From Calycina herbarum (Eukaryota > Ascomycota > Leotiomycetes > Helotiales > Pezizellaceae), in NCBI GenBank assembly GCA_001414485.1, contig LLEY01000042.1:62001-126000 (forward strand): a DNA stretch of 64,000 nt, read 5' to 3'. Position numbers and translations under genes: made by a program. The notes under the pieces were generated by a model. That model was not told where the DNA came from and ran no database searches. It saw only the letters and a list, made by a program, of their open reading frames with translations. Positions 1 to 13,985 of the stretch are shown here, in pieces (positions within the stretch are counted from its first letter, which is position 1; each line of letters opens with the position of its first letter).

Positions 1-79
1 CTACTCTGCACCGATCCTGTAACTTACTCTGTAGCCTACTCTGTAGCCTACTCTATAAGTTACCCTGTTCCTCCTATAA
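1..79. repeat. Short tandem repeat, about 11-12 bp unit (CCTACTCTGTAG)
   Basis: Three to four imperfect copies of a CTACTCTGTAGC-like unit at the very start of the window, immediately before the integrase part of A1. Probably RIP-altered sequence inside or beside the element; no function is implied. Confidence 0.5.
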
Positions 80-2292
80 TAGTTAAAGAAGTAATAATAG
101 AATATAATACCTATACTAGGAATAAAGCCTCCTATTATATACCTTATAAATAAATAAATACTACTCTAATACTATAAGTACCTTAGAGATTAATATCTAT
201 AGATTTTATTATTAAATTATTAAAATCTAAAGATCTAATAATAAAAGTTAAGTATAACTCGATCCTAGTTATTATAAAACGACTTATAAAGTATATAATT
301 CTAATAGTATATATAGAGTTAAGTATAGCTAAGGAATTAGTATTCGTATTCCTTAGAGAAGTAGTTTTAAGATATAGACTACTTAAAGAAATACTCTTAG
401 ATAGAGATAAGCTCTTTACTTTAAAATTTTAAATTACTTTTATAGAATAATTAAGTATAAAAAGAAAGCTTTCTATAGCTTTTTACTCTTAAATAAATAG
501 AGGAAATAAACAGATAAATTAAGTAGTTAAAACATACCTTTGTTATTATATAAACTACTAGTAAAATAACTAGGTAGAACTACTATCTTTAATATAGTTT
601 ATTTATAATAGTTTAGTAATAGAAACAACTCTTATTACACTATTCTACGCTAACTTTAGGTATAAATTAACAGCGTATCGAGAACTACTATCTATAACTA
701 TTAATAACTAACTTACTTATATTCACGTCTTAAGAATTAAGAGCTTATATAAGGAACTTATAGAAGACCTGTAGTTCGTAGCTAAAAGGAATATATACTA
801 CTATAATAAACGACGTAGTTAGGAGCTAATACTAAAAGAGGAGGATAAAGTCTACTTAATATAAAAGAATATTAATATAAAAAGACTAAGTAATAAACTA
901 GATTATAAGAAACTTAGACTATTTAAAATTAAATAAGTTAAGAGATCTTTAAATTATAAGTTAGTACTACTAAGAATAATAAATATCTACCTAGTATTCT
1001 ATATATCTCTACTCGAACTAGTAAACCTAAATACTAAATATAAAGTTAAGAAGATTCTTAACTATAAACTTATTAAAAGATAAGTTAAATATCTAACTAA
1101 ATAGTTAGATTACTTATACTTAGAAAACACTTAAAAGCTAAGAAGTAATCTTAACTATTACCTAGTAGAACTTTAGAAGTTCTATTAAGAAAACCTAGGT
1201 TTACTTATATTTTATAGTTTAAAGGAAAAGCTATAAAGAAGACTAGATTAAGAACTACCTTAGATTAGGAACTAGTAGGAATAGGTAGAGCTACTAGATA
1301 GGTAATCTCTACCTCTTACTACTCTTATTCCTCTCTCTCTTTCTTCTTCTTCTCTTTCTTTTCTACCTTCTTAATAGTATTAAGTTTATTAAGAAAACGA
1401 AGTCCTTAATAGAATATCTTATGTTATCTTTCTTTAAAAAAGGCCTTCTACTTTTATAACTATAGAATCTTTACTATCGCCTCCTTCTTCTCCCTTTCTA
1501 GCTTCTCCTCTTATCTTTTAATAAAAGTCTAGTTATTAGTATAAATAACGTTCTTCTCTTAGGCGTCGTCGGTTCTATTATATTTTAGCTTCGACTAAAC
1601 GTATTTAGAATATTAAGAAGATTAAGAGGTATTAATAAAACATTTATACTTTTAAGAAGTATAATAAGAACATAGTAATATTTTATTATAAACTATTTTA
1701 ATACTTTTTATAAGAAGTATTTATTCTTCTTTCTTCTTTTATATAAGATAGGATATAATAAAAAGGAAAGGATACTACTAGTACTCTAACTAAGTTTCTT
1801 AGCTTATACTTAAGTATAAGAATACGCTAAGCTAAGAAGAGGATAGTATTATAAATCACGTTATATATAGTAAGTAGTCTAGACAGCGCTCTAATAAGAT
1901 AAGGTATAATATCTAGGAAATAAAAGGTAATATAAGAGAGAATTAGTAATATAAAGATATTTAAGTATTCTAGGATCTTACTATTAGATAACTGTTAGTA
2001 GTTATATAATAGATCCTCTTAGATCTCTTAAAGGATTTAAAGAGATCTAGGGATCTAGGCTTATATAAGGATCTAGGTAATATAAGAGGTCTTATATATA
2101 CTAGCACGTCTACTATTAGATAAAAGCTTTATACTTAACTTTAGTTATTAATCTTATTATCTTATTTAATATCTTTAATATAAGTAATAAGTTTACTTCT
2201 AAGTAAATAACCTAGTATATCTATACTTCTTATCTATATACTAACGTTTAAGACTTAGTTATCTTTGTTTAGTTCGTTTAAGTTTCGTTACA
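80..2292 (+). mobile_element. RIP-degraded Ty3/gypsy chromovirus fragment, copy A1 (integrase to 3' LTR)
   Basis: Only the 3' part of a gypsy element is present; the rest lies left of the window. Reading through RIP-made stops, about 200-960 resembles a gypsy integrase core (DFI-KLLKSKD, then YDSILVII-RLIKY, then a decayed FYPQTNG-like stretch), and about 970-1190 a C-terminal chromodomain (IHPVFYISLLEP, then EKILNYKLI, then YLVKWLDY-like and ENTWEP-like motifs). A pyrimidine-rich 3' region and an LTR ending GTTACA follow. Compared with copy A2, A1 lacks about 42 nt just before the chromodomain. Stops occur every few codons and no ORF of 60 codons survives. Family assignment is firm; the fragment boundary is approximate. 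Confidence 0.85.
1905..2292 (+). repeat. LTR of gypsy family A, shared between copies A1 and A2
   Basis: This segment matches 13986-14375 almost base for base apart from transitions. It ends in GTTTCGTTACA. Upstream lies the 3' end of A1 and downstream the gag region of A2, so one LTR serves as the 3' LTR of the first copy and the 5' LTR of the second. The right end is well fixed because the two copies diverge right after it. The left end (TATAAT, probably from TGTAAT) is a guess from the TG...CA rule. Confidence 0.6.
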
Positions 2293-5200
2293 CAGCTGTA
2301 CGTAAGCTTTTAGAGTTACGCTAGACTAGATTAGTAATAGACTACGCTAATAAATTTTAATAATATAGAACAAAGTCGAGATAGAATACTATCGCTCTTA
2401 TAAAACTCTTCTATAGAGGATTAAAAGTATATATCTATAAGGAAATAGCTAAGTAGAATATATAGTTCTTAAATATTATAAGTATAATTAAGAAAGTTAT
2501 CTAGTTAGATAATCGCTTATATAAATTTAGGAAGAGTAACTCTAAGTATAGAGAAAAGAGTAAGAGATTAGAAAAGTAGAAACACTCTTATACTAAATAT
2601 AGTAAAAAGGCAAATACTATATAAAAGAAAACCTTTCTAAAGAAAGAAGAACTCTCCTAGAAGAAGCAAAATCGTTAATACGAGTAGAACTTATGTTATA
2701 ACTATAGCCTTTCTAATTATAAAGTAAATAAGTATAATAAGAAGAAAGACTCTAAGAGAAAGAAATAAATTAATACTACTATTTAATAATAGGTAGCCTT
2801 AACTAATTATATTAAACTTATAGATAAGGAACTTAAAGTATAAGGATATAGAACCTAGATTAAGAATAATAAAGAACTTAGTAATATATAAGATATTAAT
2901 AATAATAGAGATCTACTACTTAAAGAAAATTATAATATATAGTTAGTAAAGGTATCTAAGTAACATCTTTAAATATAATACGAATTACTACTATTAACTA
3001 GTTCGTTAGAAATATTAGATTTATCTTCTAGTTTAGAAAGAGAAATTAGAAATAAAGACTTTAAAGTTAGAGAAACTTAAGCCTTTCTTAGAATATTTAA
3101 ATAAGAAAATTAATAAGTATATATTAATAACTAGAAGCTAGACTTCTAGAGTTCTTATACTATATAAGAGGTAAACCTAACTATCTTAATAATATATATA
3201 GTTATAAGAAATAACTCTAAAATAATAACTCTAGTTAGTCTAATTACTAGGTAAGAAACTATTAAGAGAAAAGAACTAGAATATAAGTAATAACTAATTA
3301 AAAAACCTAGTTACTCTAAAGTAGAGAATATATAGAGAATATATAATATTTTAGAAGAAACTAGTATATAGACATAATAGGTACTAATAGGATTTAAAGA
3401 ACGAATTAAAACCTCTTTTCTTAGAATACTACCTAAAAATATTATACTAAAAGAATTTAAATAATATATTATAGTTATATTAATTAGAAATAATAGGCTA
3501 GTATTTAGAAAATACAGCTTATAATAACTATTTAGTATACTATTCTAGGAGTAAAGAGAGCTTAATATAACTAGATAGACTAAAATAGAACTAGAAGAAA
3601 CTTACTATCTATTAACTAGAGAACTATAGTTTATAGAAACAGTTTAAGAAATAATAGTATAATAGATATAATATAAACTAAGTCTAATCTTAGATTAGTT
3701 ATTATAAAAATAGTTTAAAAGAATATTACTAGAACTTACTAGAATAGTAGAATATTATCAGATATACGAAGTAGTATTATTAGATAAAGAAGGAGTAGTA
3801 TTATTTCCTTAGTCTCGAATTCAAGTAGTTAGAGAGAAGAATACAAGAGATTATACATTTAGGGTTTAATATATAAAGTTAGAAATAAGTATATTTAAAG
3901 CCACTTTAGACTATTTATATATAAGAGAACTATAGTCTATAGAAGCTATTTCAAAAACTAGTTATAAATAGATCTAATATAATTATAGACAATTACTAAA
4001 ATAATTTATAAAAGGAATTTCTAAAACTATAGGAATTATAGAATATAGATTAGTATATAAGGTAGTATATACTAATAAGGAAAGAGTAAGATTCTTTCTA
4101 TAATATAAGAATAAGAAGAGAAAGAATTATAATTAAGAAAATCGATCTTTTAAAGTCTAATATATTAAAACAAAGTTAAATACTACTTTAGAAGAAAGAC
4201 AGTTAGTAATAACTATAGAGATATAAGGGAAAAAGTTATAAGTTATAATAGACTTAGGAGTAATAAGTAACTTTATTTCTCTAATAGCTCGAAAGAAGCT
4301 AAAGGTTCTAATCAAAGGAATAAGACTATATCGCTTAGGAGTAGTTAATAGAATAGATATTATATACTAAAATAGGATTATTAATTAGTAAACTATTCTA
4401 GCAAAAGTTAATATTATTAAAATAGAGAGTAAAGAAGTAATACTTAGTATACTATAGATTTAGAAACATAATCTAGAAATTAATTAGAAAGCTAGAACGA
4501 TAACCTTTAGTTAATATAAATATATAGGTTTATATTTATAACTTTAAAGCTAGAACAAGGTTAGTACTACCTTTTCTAAAGTACTAGGACATCTTATCTA
4601 GGGTTCTTTACAGGTTAGTAGGAAAGCTAATAACGAAATACCTATATAGTATAGAGAATTTACAAAGTTGTTTAAAGACTTAGAAGATATACGTACTCTT
4701 CTTAAATATTAATTATAAGATTATAAGATTAAATTAATAGAGAGTTATAACCTTAGAAAGTAGAAGCTTTAACTATATAACTAGAATAACTTAGCTTTAT
4801 TAGAAAGTTATATTTAATAAGAAATAAAGAAGAGATATATTTAAAAATCTAAATTACCTATCTCTTTAAATATACTTATTATTAAAAAAAGGACAACCTA
4901 AATAGACGAGTATATATTAATTATAGAGAATTAAATAATATAATAATTAAGAACGCTTATCTATTACTAACTAGCTAGTACTTATAAGATAAGTTAGACT
5001 AAGTAAAGAAATTTATAAAACTAGATTAATAAAACGCTTATAGATTAATTAGGATTAAGACAGACTATAAATAGAAGACTATGTTTATCTTACTATTAGG
5101 ACTCTATAAGTATATAGTAATATCTTTTAGTTTAACTAATATACTAGCTACTTATTAGAAATAGAATAATAATATTCTAGAAGATCTTTTAAGAGTAACT

Positions 5201-6884
5201 ATTATATATTACCTAGATAATATATTAATTTTCTTAGAAAATCTAGAAAAATATAAAAGCTATATAAAAGAAGTCTTAAAAAGACTTACTAAAGTAGACT
5301 CTTATTTAAAACTCTTGAAATATAAGTTTAAAGTTAAGAAAACTCTTTTTCTTAAATAGGTATTTAGCTTAGGAAAAATAGAAATAAATCTAGAAAAGAT
5401 CTATATAGTTATTAAATAGGAATTATTAAAAAATATTAAAGATATATAATCCTTCTTAGGATTTACTAATTTCTATTAACTATTTATTAAAGACTATATA
5501 AAGATTATAAAACCTATATTAATACTAACTAGAAAAGCTATAACTTTTATCTAGAATAAGAAGACTAAAAAGGCTTTCTAGGAAATTAAAAGATAGTTTA
5601 TAGTAAAACCTATTCTATATAATTTCGATTATAAGAAACTAAGTATAATAGAAATAGACGTCTTAGATATAGTAGTAGACGTTATATACTTATAACTAAA
5701 TAAGATAAGAAAACTTATATCTATAACGTATTTCTTAAAAACCTTTAATATAGTATAATAGAACTATAATATTTATAATAAAGAACTTATAACTATTATT
5801 CTAGCTCTTAAAGAATAGAGGATTTATCTCTAGAGTATATTATACCTAGTAATAATACTTACTAATTATCTAAATCTAAAAACATTTACTATAACTAAGG
5901 AACTTATTATAAGACACTTAGCTAGGTAGTCTAAAACCTTAGTAGGATTTAAGATAATTATTTAGTATATTAGTAGAATAAGTAACGTTTAAGCTAATAC
6001 TTTAAGCTAAAAACTAAGCTATAAGGAAAATAAGAAATATATTAATATAGTAATATTAAAATATAATAAAAACAGCAACTTAGTACTTACTATATATAAA
6101 ATAGTAGTAATAAATAATATCTAGATAGATAAAATTTAGAACTTATATAAAGGTTATAACTAGTATATAAAAGGGAAACTATAGGTTCCTAGCTTATATA
6201 TAAGAATACTATACTATACCTACTTATAGCTACTAAGGAATTCGTAGAACCCTCTAAAGAATAAGATAATACTACTATATTAATTAATTATCTATAGTAG
6301 TTAAAGAAGTAATAGTAGAATATAATACTTATACTAGGAATAAGGCTTCCTACTATACTTCTTATAGACAAATAAATACTACTCTAATACTATAGATATC
6401 TTAGAAATCGATATCTATAGATTTTATTATTAAATTACTAAAATCTAAAGATCTAATAATAGGAGTTAAGTATAATACTATTCTAGTTATTATAGAACGA
6501 CTTATAAAGTATATAATTCTAATAGTATATATAAAGTTAAGTATAGCTAAGGAATTAGTATTTATATTCCTTAAAGAAGCAGTCTTAAGATATAGACTAT
6601 TTAAAGAGATACTCTTAGATAGAGATAAACTCTTTATCTTAAAATTTTAGATTACTCTTATAAAACGATTAAGTATAAAAAGGAAACTCTTTATAGCTTT
6701 CTACTCTTAAATAAATAGAGGAAATAAATAGATAAATTAAGTAGTTAAAATATATCTTTGTTATTATATAAACTACTAGTAAGACAACTAGGTAGAACTA
6801 CTACCTCTAGTATAGTTTACTTATAATAGTTTAGTAATAGAAATAACGCTTATTATACTATTCTATACTAACTTTAGATATAAA

Positions 6885-6889
6885 CTAAC
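6885..6889. repeat. Target-site duplication of element B, left copy (CTAAC)
   Basis: CTAAC stands just before the LTR and CTAAT just after the far LTR (12703-12707). The uninterrupted A1 copy has TTAAC at the same place followed by the sequence that continues after 12707, so the empty site is visible within the window. Confidence 0.85.
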
Positions 6890-7183
6890 TATAAGAGGCT
6901 AGACCTCGAATAACTTAAAGATATAGTTTCAAATATTCAATTAAGAAGTACGTGAAGACTATATATATATAAGCTCTTCCTCTATATATAGAGAGAGGAA
7001 GAGTCTCTAGAATATTCTAAGAAACTGCTTAATAAATATATAATATTAAAAGAATAGAACAGAAAAGTATAGAATAGAAGAGACTTGCTTAGCAGTAGGT
7101 TATAGCTAGTGCTAAGTAGAGACTTTGGTTAGTACTTAGCAAGGGTATAGCCTAAGCCTCTATTATAGGTTCTAACTCTTATA
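6890..7183 (-). repeat. LTR of element B (left in window; 3' LTR of the element)
   Basis: Runs from TATAAGAGGCT to CTAACTCTTATA; the ends are inverted TATAAGAG/CTCTTATA, best explained as TGTAAGAG...CTCTTACA after RIP. 294 bp; pairs with 12408-12702. Confidence 0.88.
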
Positions 7184-10100
7184 TTACCTCTCTTCTCTTT
7201 CTAAGCGACGGGACCTTTGTCTACGCCTAGTATTTCCTTCTATAGCGCTCGCTTTAGCCTTGATTTCTTCTTTCTAGTTAATAAGTGTAATAGTGTTTTA
7301 TAAAGACGATTCCGGCTCCTACGTCGGCTGTCTATAACCTTCCTACTTAACTAGATATCTTAGTCGATTATCTCTACTAGGAGCTCTCTTTTTATTAAGT
7401 ATATACTCGATGTTATATATCTCTATATTATCGACTAATATTATAAGTAGCTGGCTTTCTTCGATAACTTGTCTAGGTAGTAGTAACGAGTTTATAGACT
7501 ATAAGAGTCTTATATAAAAGACGTTGTATATCCTTAGAGGCGTATCTAGCTTATAGCTATACGATCTAATAACTTCTAAGACTTTAAACTTTATATACCT
7601 AGTATCTAACTTCTTACTTAGTCTGTTTATCTTAACGTTTTCTAGGCTTAGCTATACCTTGTCTTTAACTTTATAGCTAAGTACTTGATTACGCTTCTAG
7701 TTACTTACTTGTTTCTAGGCTTCTTAAGCCGCAGCTATTAACGTCTATACCTATTCTCGTACCTTCTTTATCGTCTATATAATACGATCTATACTAGCGA
7801 TTAGAGAGTCTCTATTGTCTTCTGCTAATAACTTATCTACTAGGTTCTTAAATAAGTTTTAGTTCTATCTATATAATAGGAAGAATAAGCTCGTTTCTAT
7901 AGATGTTAAATCTCGTCTATAGATTATAGATACTACTATTAGAAGCCGCTTAAGCTAGTTGCTTTAAGCCTAATCTATAAAATAGCGTAGTACTATCTTA
8001 ATAACTTTATTTACCTATTCTATAGATCTATCTGTCTCTAGCGAGAACGTAGTTAATAGCCTTCTTTTAATCTGTAATAGCTTATATATTCGTTTCTAAA
8101 GAGCGCTTATAAACTACGTACCTCGGTCTAACGTAATAGCTGTTAGTAAGAAATAGTATAGTAAATATCGTCGAATAAACTACTTAGCTACTGTCTTAGC
8201 TTTAATGTTTTCTAAGCTGTCTATAATAACTCTTTTACTAAGTTAGTCTATAATAATAATTATATTATAGTAGTCTTCTAATTTAGACAAGTCTGTAATA
8301 AAGTCTATAGAGATCTCTAACTATATTCGGTCTAGTATAGATAGTAGTTTTAAGAAGCCTTATCGTCTAGTTCGCTATATCTTATTCTATTTATAACTAT
8401 CGTAGTTTTTAATAAATATACGAATATCTTTTACTATTCCTAGCTAGTAGAATAGTCGAGCTATAAGAGTGTATATAACTTCTCTTCTAAGATGTCTATA
8501 TAATACTGAATTATAAGTAGTCTAAATTAAGCGAGTCTGAAGATTATTACTATTTAGAACCTATTTCCTTCTATAAAATAGTATATAGCCTTAGTTAGAT
8601 AAAGAGTATTCTAAGATAGATACTTTAAAGTAAAGCTCTGTCGAGAATCTTCTAGTACCTGCTTTTATAGCTTCCCTAGCTTGAATATACTCTGCGTTAT
8701 TTATAAGAGCTTAATCCTAGTTAGTAAGCTCGTCTAGTAACTCTTCTAATATTTAACTCTAGAGAGAGTGAATTATTACTAGTAAGATACGGACTATATA
8801 ACTTAGTATAAGTATTTTAGGTTTTAAGAGTTATATATTCCGATTAGCTAAACACTAGTCTAATCTGTCCTATAGTATATCTTAGTCTCGTTATAATAGA
8901 GTGTTAGCGTGTTCGTTTTCTCTTCTAGAAACGTAGATAATATAGAAGTTATATTAAGAGAGAATTAAGAACTACTTTATTTACTATTCTATAAGCTTAC
9001 GTATAGTTATAAAGTACTTAAGGTTCTTATAATCTATATAAATCTTAAACTTATTAACCTCTCTTAGCTTAGTATCCTATTCTTCTAGGTATTATATAAT
9101 TATAAGTATTTCTTTATTATAGATTTCGTAGTTATATTCTACTAGGTTATTCTTTTTTAAAAAGAAGGCGTATAGTATCTATATATCTTTGTCGCTTAAC
9201 TGCTATAACGTTCTACTAATATACTAGCCTAAAGAGTCTGTTTTAATATAGGTGAACTTATTATAGTCAAATTAAGCGAGTGCTAGAGCTGAGATAAAGA
9301 TGTTCTTTAGCTTCTAGAAAGTTACGTTTGCTTTATTAGTCTAGGTAAACTTCTAGTCCTTATAAGTAAGCTTTGTAAGCGGTTATATAAGGTCTGAAAA
9401 GTTCTTAATAAAACGCTTATAAAAGTTAGTAAACCTAAGGAACCCTCGTACGCCTTTAATAGAAGTTAGTACTTCCTAGCTAGTAATTACTTTAATCTTA
9501 TCTAGGTTTATTTAAAGTCCTTTTCCTGCTTTAAGAATAAACCCTAAGTACTTTGTCTCTTATATCTTAAATTCACACTTATTAATATCGATCTATAGTC
9601 CTGCTTCTTATAAGTACTAGAGTACTTTATATATATACTTATAGTATTAACTTCTACTCCTAGACGAGTATATAAGAATATCGTTAATATAAGTAGAGTA
9701 GAATTCGTCTAAGTAGTCTTATAGAGTCTAGTTAATATACTTCTAGAACGTACTAAGCGTATTTATAAGACTAAACAGAGTAACTATCTATTTATAAAGT
9801 CTATAATAGGTTTAAAAAGTAGTTTTCTACTTGTTCTTCTCTACGATCTATATCTTATAAAAAGCAGTAATAATATTAAGCTTTGTAAACTATTTTACTT
9901 TACTAATATTCTATAAAGTCCTATAGATAAGAGGAAGAGAGTAACGGTCTTTCTTTGTAATACGGTTTAGACTATAGTAGTCGATATAAAACCGTAATCT
10001 ACCTCCCGGCTTCTTAACGAATAGTACTAGCGTAGCTGCTAGCGAGTTACTTACTCGTATAAACCCTTTATTAAGTAGCTCTATTAAGGTTTTATAGAGT

Positions 10101-12179
10101 ACTAGGAGCTTATCGCGCGATATACTATATAAGAGTCTCTATAGCACTTTTAGTTACTCTCTATCTACTGATTTAAGCTTAATAGTATAGTTAGTCTCTA
10201 GTTCTTATAGTAGTAGTAGTTGTTCTGCTTTCTAGTAGTTGAAAACGTCTAGAAACTCGTAGAAGTGCTATAGTAGCTTCGTTACTAGGTCTGTTTTATG
10301 TTTTACTCTAAGAGCCTTATTAATATCTAATATACTAGCTACGAAGACCTAGGCTTTCTAACTTCGTTGGTTCTTAATCCTTATAAATAATATAGCTAAT
10401 ACTTAGGCTAACTGTTTCAACTCCTCTTACTTCTTAAAAAAGGCTTCTTTACTTTATATAATTATATTTATTACTCTAATTCTTATTTTAGAACGAGGTC
10501 TATTAATCCTAGTATTATATACTATAATCTATAGTATTCCTAAAATTATATTATAGTTGTTAATAGATATAATATAAAGGAACACTCTCTCTTCTCTATA
10601 TCTATCTAAATCTAGTAAAACAATAGTAACTTCGTTAATAGACGAAGAGACCTTGCTATCAAAGCTAGTAATATCGCGTAGTATAATTAGTAAGCGTATA
10701 AGGTTATGTTTTCAAGTAAAGCGCGGGTTATATAGTCTATAGATAAGGTATCTAGTATCGATTAAGGTATTTATAAAAATAATATTATTTACTAAGGCTA
10801 ATATAATAAATAGATCTCTAACTATAGAATCTTTAAAACGTTTCTAAGCTTTTCTTAAATCACTTCCTATATATAAAGGCCTCTAATCGCGGCTTTGATT
10901 AGAGGCTATTCTTTTTCTAACTTCTCTCTAGCTATTTCCTATTCTTCTACTTCCTTAATCTTTGCTTTCTTAATTCCAGAAGACTTGGTTCTAGTAAAGA
11001 TTAGGTTAATATTAGCCGCTTATAGCTTATATATAGACGGAGGCCTACTTAGCTACTATCTTTCTTAGTAATCTCGGCTAGGATTCTAAGCTAGGAGGAG
11101 TAGATAGTCTCTAACTATATATCTATTATTACTATAGCGAAGGCAGCTACTATTAGATATTCGCTATCTAATTTTAGAGTAGTCGACCTACTTAGCTCGT
11201 TGTTATTATCTAGGTAGAGACCTTTCTAATCTAGAGTAGCTAGTAGCTATAATACGAGTTATAGTAGTAGGTTTCTAATCTATAGTTTCCGTAGCTTTCT
11301 AGGTTATAGCGTTTTAGGAGAAGTAAGGATTACTTCCTCGATTTTTGTTTTAGCGGTTGTCTTATATCTTAAGATCTTAAAGATTATCTAAAATTATTCG
11401 TAATAACACTATATATTCTTTATACGTCCTCGGCTCTACCTAGTTAACTAGTTAGCTCTTAAGTTCTCGGTTAATACTTGTTTTAAGATATTCTTTCTTA
11501 ATATTATTATCCTAGCTCTATCTCTATACTTCGAGTAGAGTCTGTTTAAATTCTTAAAAGAATATACGAAAGTTGTAGTAACCCTAGTAGACTGAATTAA
11601 GCTTGCTAAGCGCCTTAGCTTATCTCTATAGGTTATTAAAAGCCTAATCTATCTACTTTAAAAGTCCTTCTATAGTGAAATTAGACGTTTCTTAAGCGTA
11701 TTATATCTAAGAGTAGATTCGTCTAGTAGCGTCCTCTAATAAACGTCTAAATACGTACTATACTCTTTCTTCTTCACTTCTAATTACTCTAGTATTAATC
11801 CGTAGTTTAGCTTTTAAGAGACTCCTGAATTATAAGTATATAGAGTTGTCTTTATTAGTAAACTTGTCTAGGTAAGACTGCGAGTAGCACGGCTTCCTTT
11901 TATACTAAGGCTAAGCTGAAGCTATAGAGAGTGTACTAGTTTAAGAGATAGAACTATAAGTATTTTCTAACTACGATATAAATTACAAAAGCTATACTAC
12001 TTATAGTAGTAGATCTTATAGTGTTCTATAAGGTTACTAGCTATATTATACTAGCTAAGTAGTAAATTAAGCTACTTTATTAGATGCTTCTAGAGTAGAA
12101 TAGAATTGCTAAAAATAATCTTCCTAAGTAGTATACTACTAGTTAGTATCTATATTATAATCTATCTTTACTAACTAGT

Positions 12180-12337
12180 AACTAGCTAACTAATAATTAA
12201 TTAACTAACTAACTAACTAACTAAATAGCTTTAACGTAGATAAAGACTTTGCTAACTAACTAACTAATAACTGAATAGCCTTAATATAGAGTAAGAGCTT
12301 CTGCTAACTAACTAAGAGGTAACTAACTAACTAATAG

Positions 12338-12369
<32 letters not shown>

Positions 12370-12370
12370 A
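12180..12370. repeat. (TAAC)n-rich leader of element B
   Basis: Blocks of TAAC (GTTA on the element's coding strand) repeated up to seven times in a row, separated by two related spacers that each contain TAGCxTTAAxxTAGA and a stretch ending in TTxTGC. It lies between the element's 5' LTR and its gag region, the untranslated leader. Confidence 0.75.
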
Positions 12371-12407
12371 CTCTAGTCTAAAATAGATAAGAGTAACGTA
12401 CTTCTAC

Positions 12408-12702
12408 TATAAGAGGCTAGACCTCGAATAACTTAAAGATATAGTTTCAAATATTTAATTAAGAAGTACGTAAAGACTATATATATATAAGCTCTTCCTC
12501 TATATATAGAGAGAGAAAGAGCCTCTAGAATATTCTAAGAAACTACTTAACAAATATATAATATTAAAAGAATAGAATAGAAAAGTATAGAATAGAAGAG
12601 ACTTGCTTAGCAGTAGAGTTATAGCTAGTACTAAGCAGGGACTTTGGTTAGTACTTAGCGAGGGCATAGTCTAAGCCTCTATTATAGATTCTAACTCTTA
12701 TA
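12408..12702 (-). repeat. LTR of element B (right in window; 5' LTR of the element)
   Basis: 295 bp, the direct-repeat partner of 6890-7183, with the same termini. Most mismatches to the partner are transitions. Confidence 0.88.
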
Positions 12703-12707
12703 CTAAT
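12703..12707. repeat. Target-site duplication of element B, right copy (CTAAT)
   Basis: Right partner of 6885-6889. The single C-to-T difference fits RIP acting after insertion. Confidence 0.8.
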
Positions 12708-13985
12708 AGTATATTAAGAACTACTGTCTACGACTATTAACAACTAACTTACTTATATTTATATCTTAAAAATTAAAAAGCTATATAAAGAACTTATAAA
12801 GGATTTGTAATTTATAGTTAAAAGAAATATATACTATTATAATAAACGACGTAGTTAAGAGCTAATACTAAAAGAGAGAGATAAAGTCTACTTAGTATAG
12901 AAAAATATTAATATAAAAAGACTAAGTAATAAACTAGATTATAAAAAACTTAGACTATTTAAAATTAAATAAGTTAAGAGACCTTTAAATTATAAATTAG
13001 TATTATTAAAGATAATAAACATTTACCTAGTATTCTATATATCCTTACTTAAACTAGTACTACTAGGAGTACTACTAGCTCTAATTATAGAAATTTAACT
13101 AGTAAATCTAAATACTAAATATAAAGTTAAAAAGATTCTTAACTATAAACTTATTAAAGAATAAGTTAAGTATTTAATTAAATAGTTAAATTACCTATAC
13201 TTAGAAAATACTTAAGAACTAAGAAGTAATCTTAACTATTACTTAGTAGAACTTTAGAAGTTTTATTAGAAAAACCTAGGTTTACTTATATTTTATAGTC
13301 TAAAGGAAAAGCTATAAAGAAAGCTAGGTTAAGGTCTATCTTAGATTAGGAACTAGAAGGAATAGATAAGACTACTAAATAAGTAACCTCTATCTCTTAC
13401 TATTCTTATTCCTTTCTTTCTCTTTCCTTCTTCTCTTTCTTTTCTACCTTCTTAGTAGCGTCGAGTTTATTAAGAAAATAAAGCCTTTAATAAGACATCT
13501 TACGCTACCTTTCTTTAAGAAAGGCCTTCTACTTTTGTAACTATAGAATCTTTGCTATTACCTTCTTCTTCTCTCTCTCTAGCTTCTTCTCTTATCTTTT
13601 AATAAAGGTCTAGTTACTAATATAAAGAACGTTCTTCTCTTAGGTATCGTTAGTCCTATTATATTTTAGTTTTAACTAAATATATTTAGAATATTATAAA
13701 GATTAAGAGAAATTAATAAAATATCTATACTTTTAAGAAGTATAGTAAGAATATAGTAATATTTTATTATAAACTATTTTAATACTCTTTATAAGAAGTA
13801 TTTATTCTTCTTTCTTTTTTTATATAAGATAAGATATAATAGAAAGGAAAGAATACTACTAGTACTTTAACTAAGTTTCTTAGCTTATACTTAAGTATAA
13901 AGATATACTAGGCTAAGAAGAGAATAGTATTATAAATTATATTATATATAGTAAGTAGTCTAGACAGCGCTCTAATAAGATAAGA

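Larger units (their letters stand above)
6890..12702 (-). mobile_element. Nested Ty3/gypsy element B, opposite orientation, RIP-degraded
   Basis: Bounded by two matching LTRs and a 5-bp target duplication. The internal region reads on the minus strand: gag near 11.9-10.9 kb, protease near 10.6 kb, reverse transcriptase near 10.1-9.5 kb ([34 protein letters not shown]; active-site strand YINDILIYSS near 9665-9695, D changed to N), RNase H near 9.2-8.9 kb (YNYEIYNKELLIII), integrase near 8.7-7.6 kb (EISIDFITDLSKLEDY near 8220-8340). Less decayed than family A: longer stretches remain readable, and differences between the LTRs are nearly all C-to-T or G-to-A. It inserted inside the integrase region of A2, so it is younger than A2. 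Confidence 0.87.

Noticed and set aside
12180..12370. Regular TAAC blocks with spacers looked briefly like a CRISPR array
   Set aside because: The repeat is a 4-bp microsatellite inside a retrotransposon leader of a eukaryote; there are no unique spacers of constant length and no cas genes.
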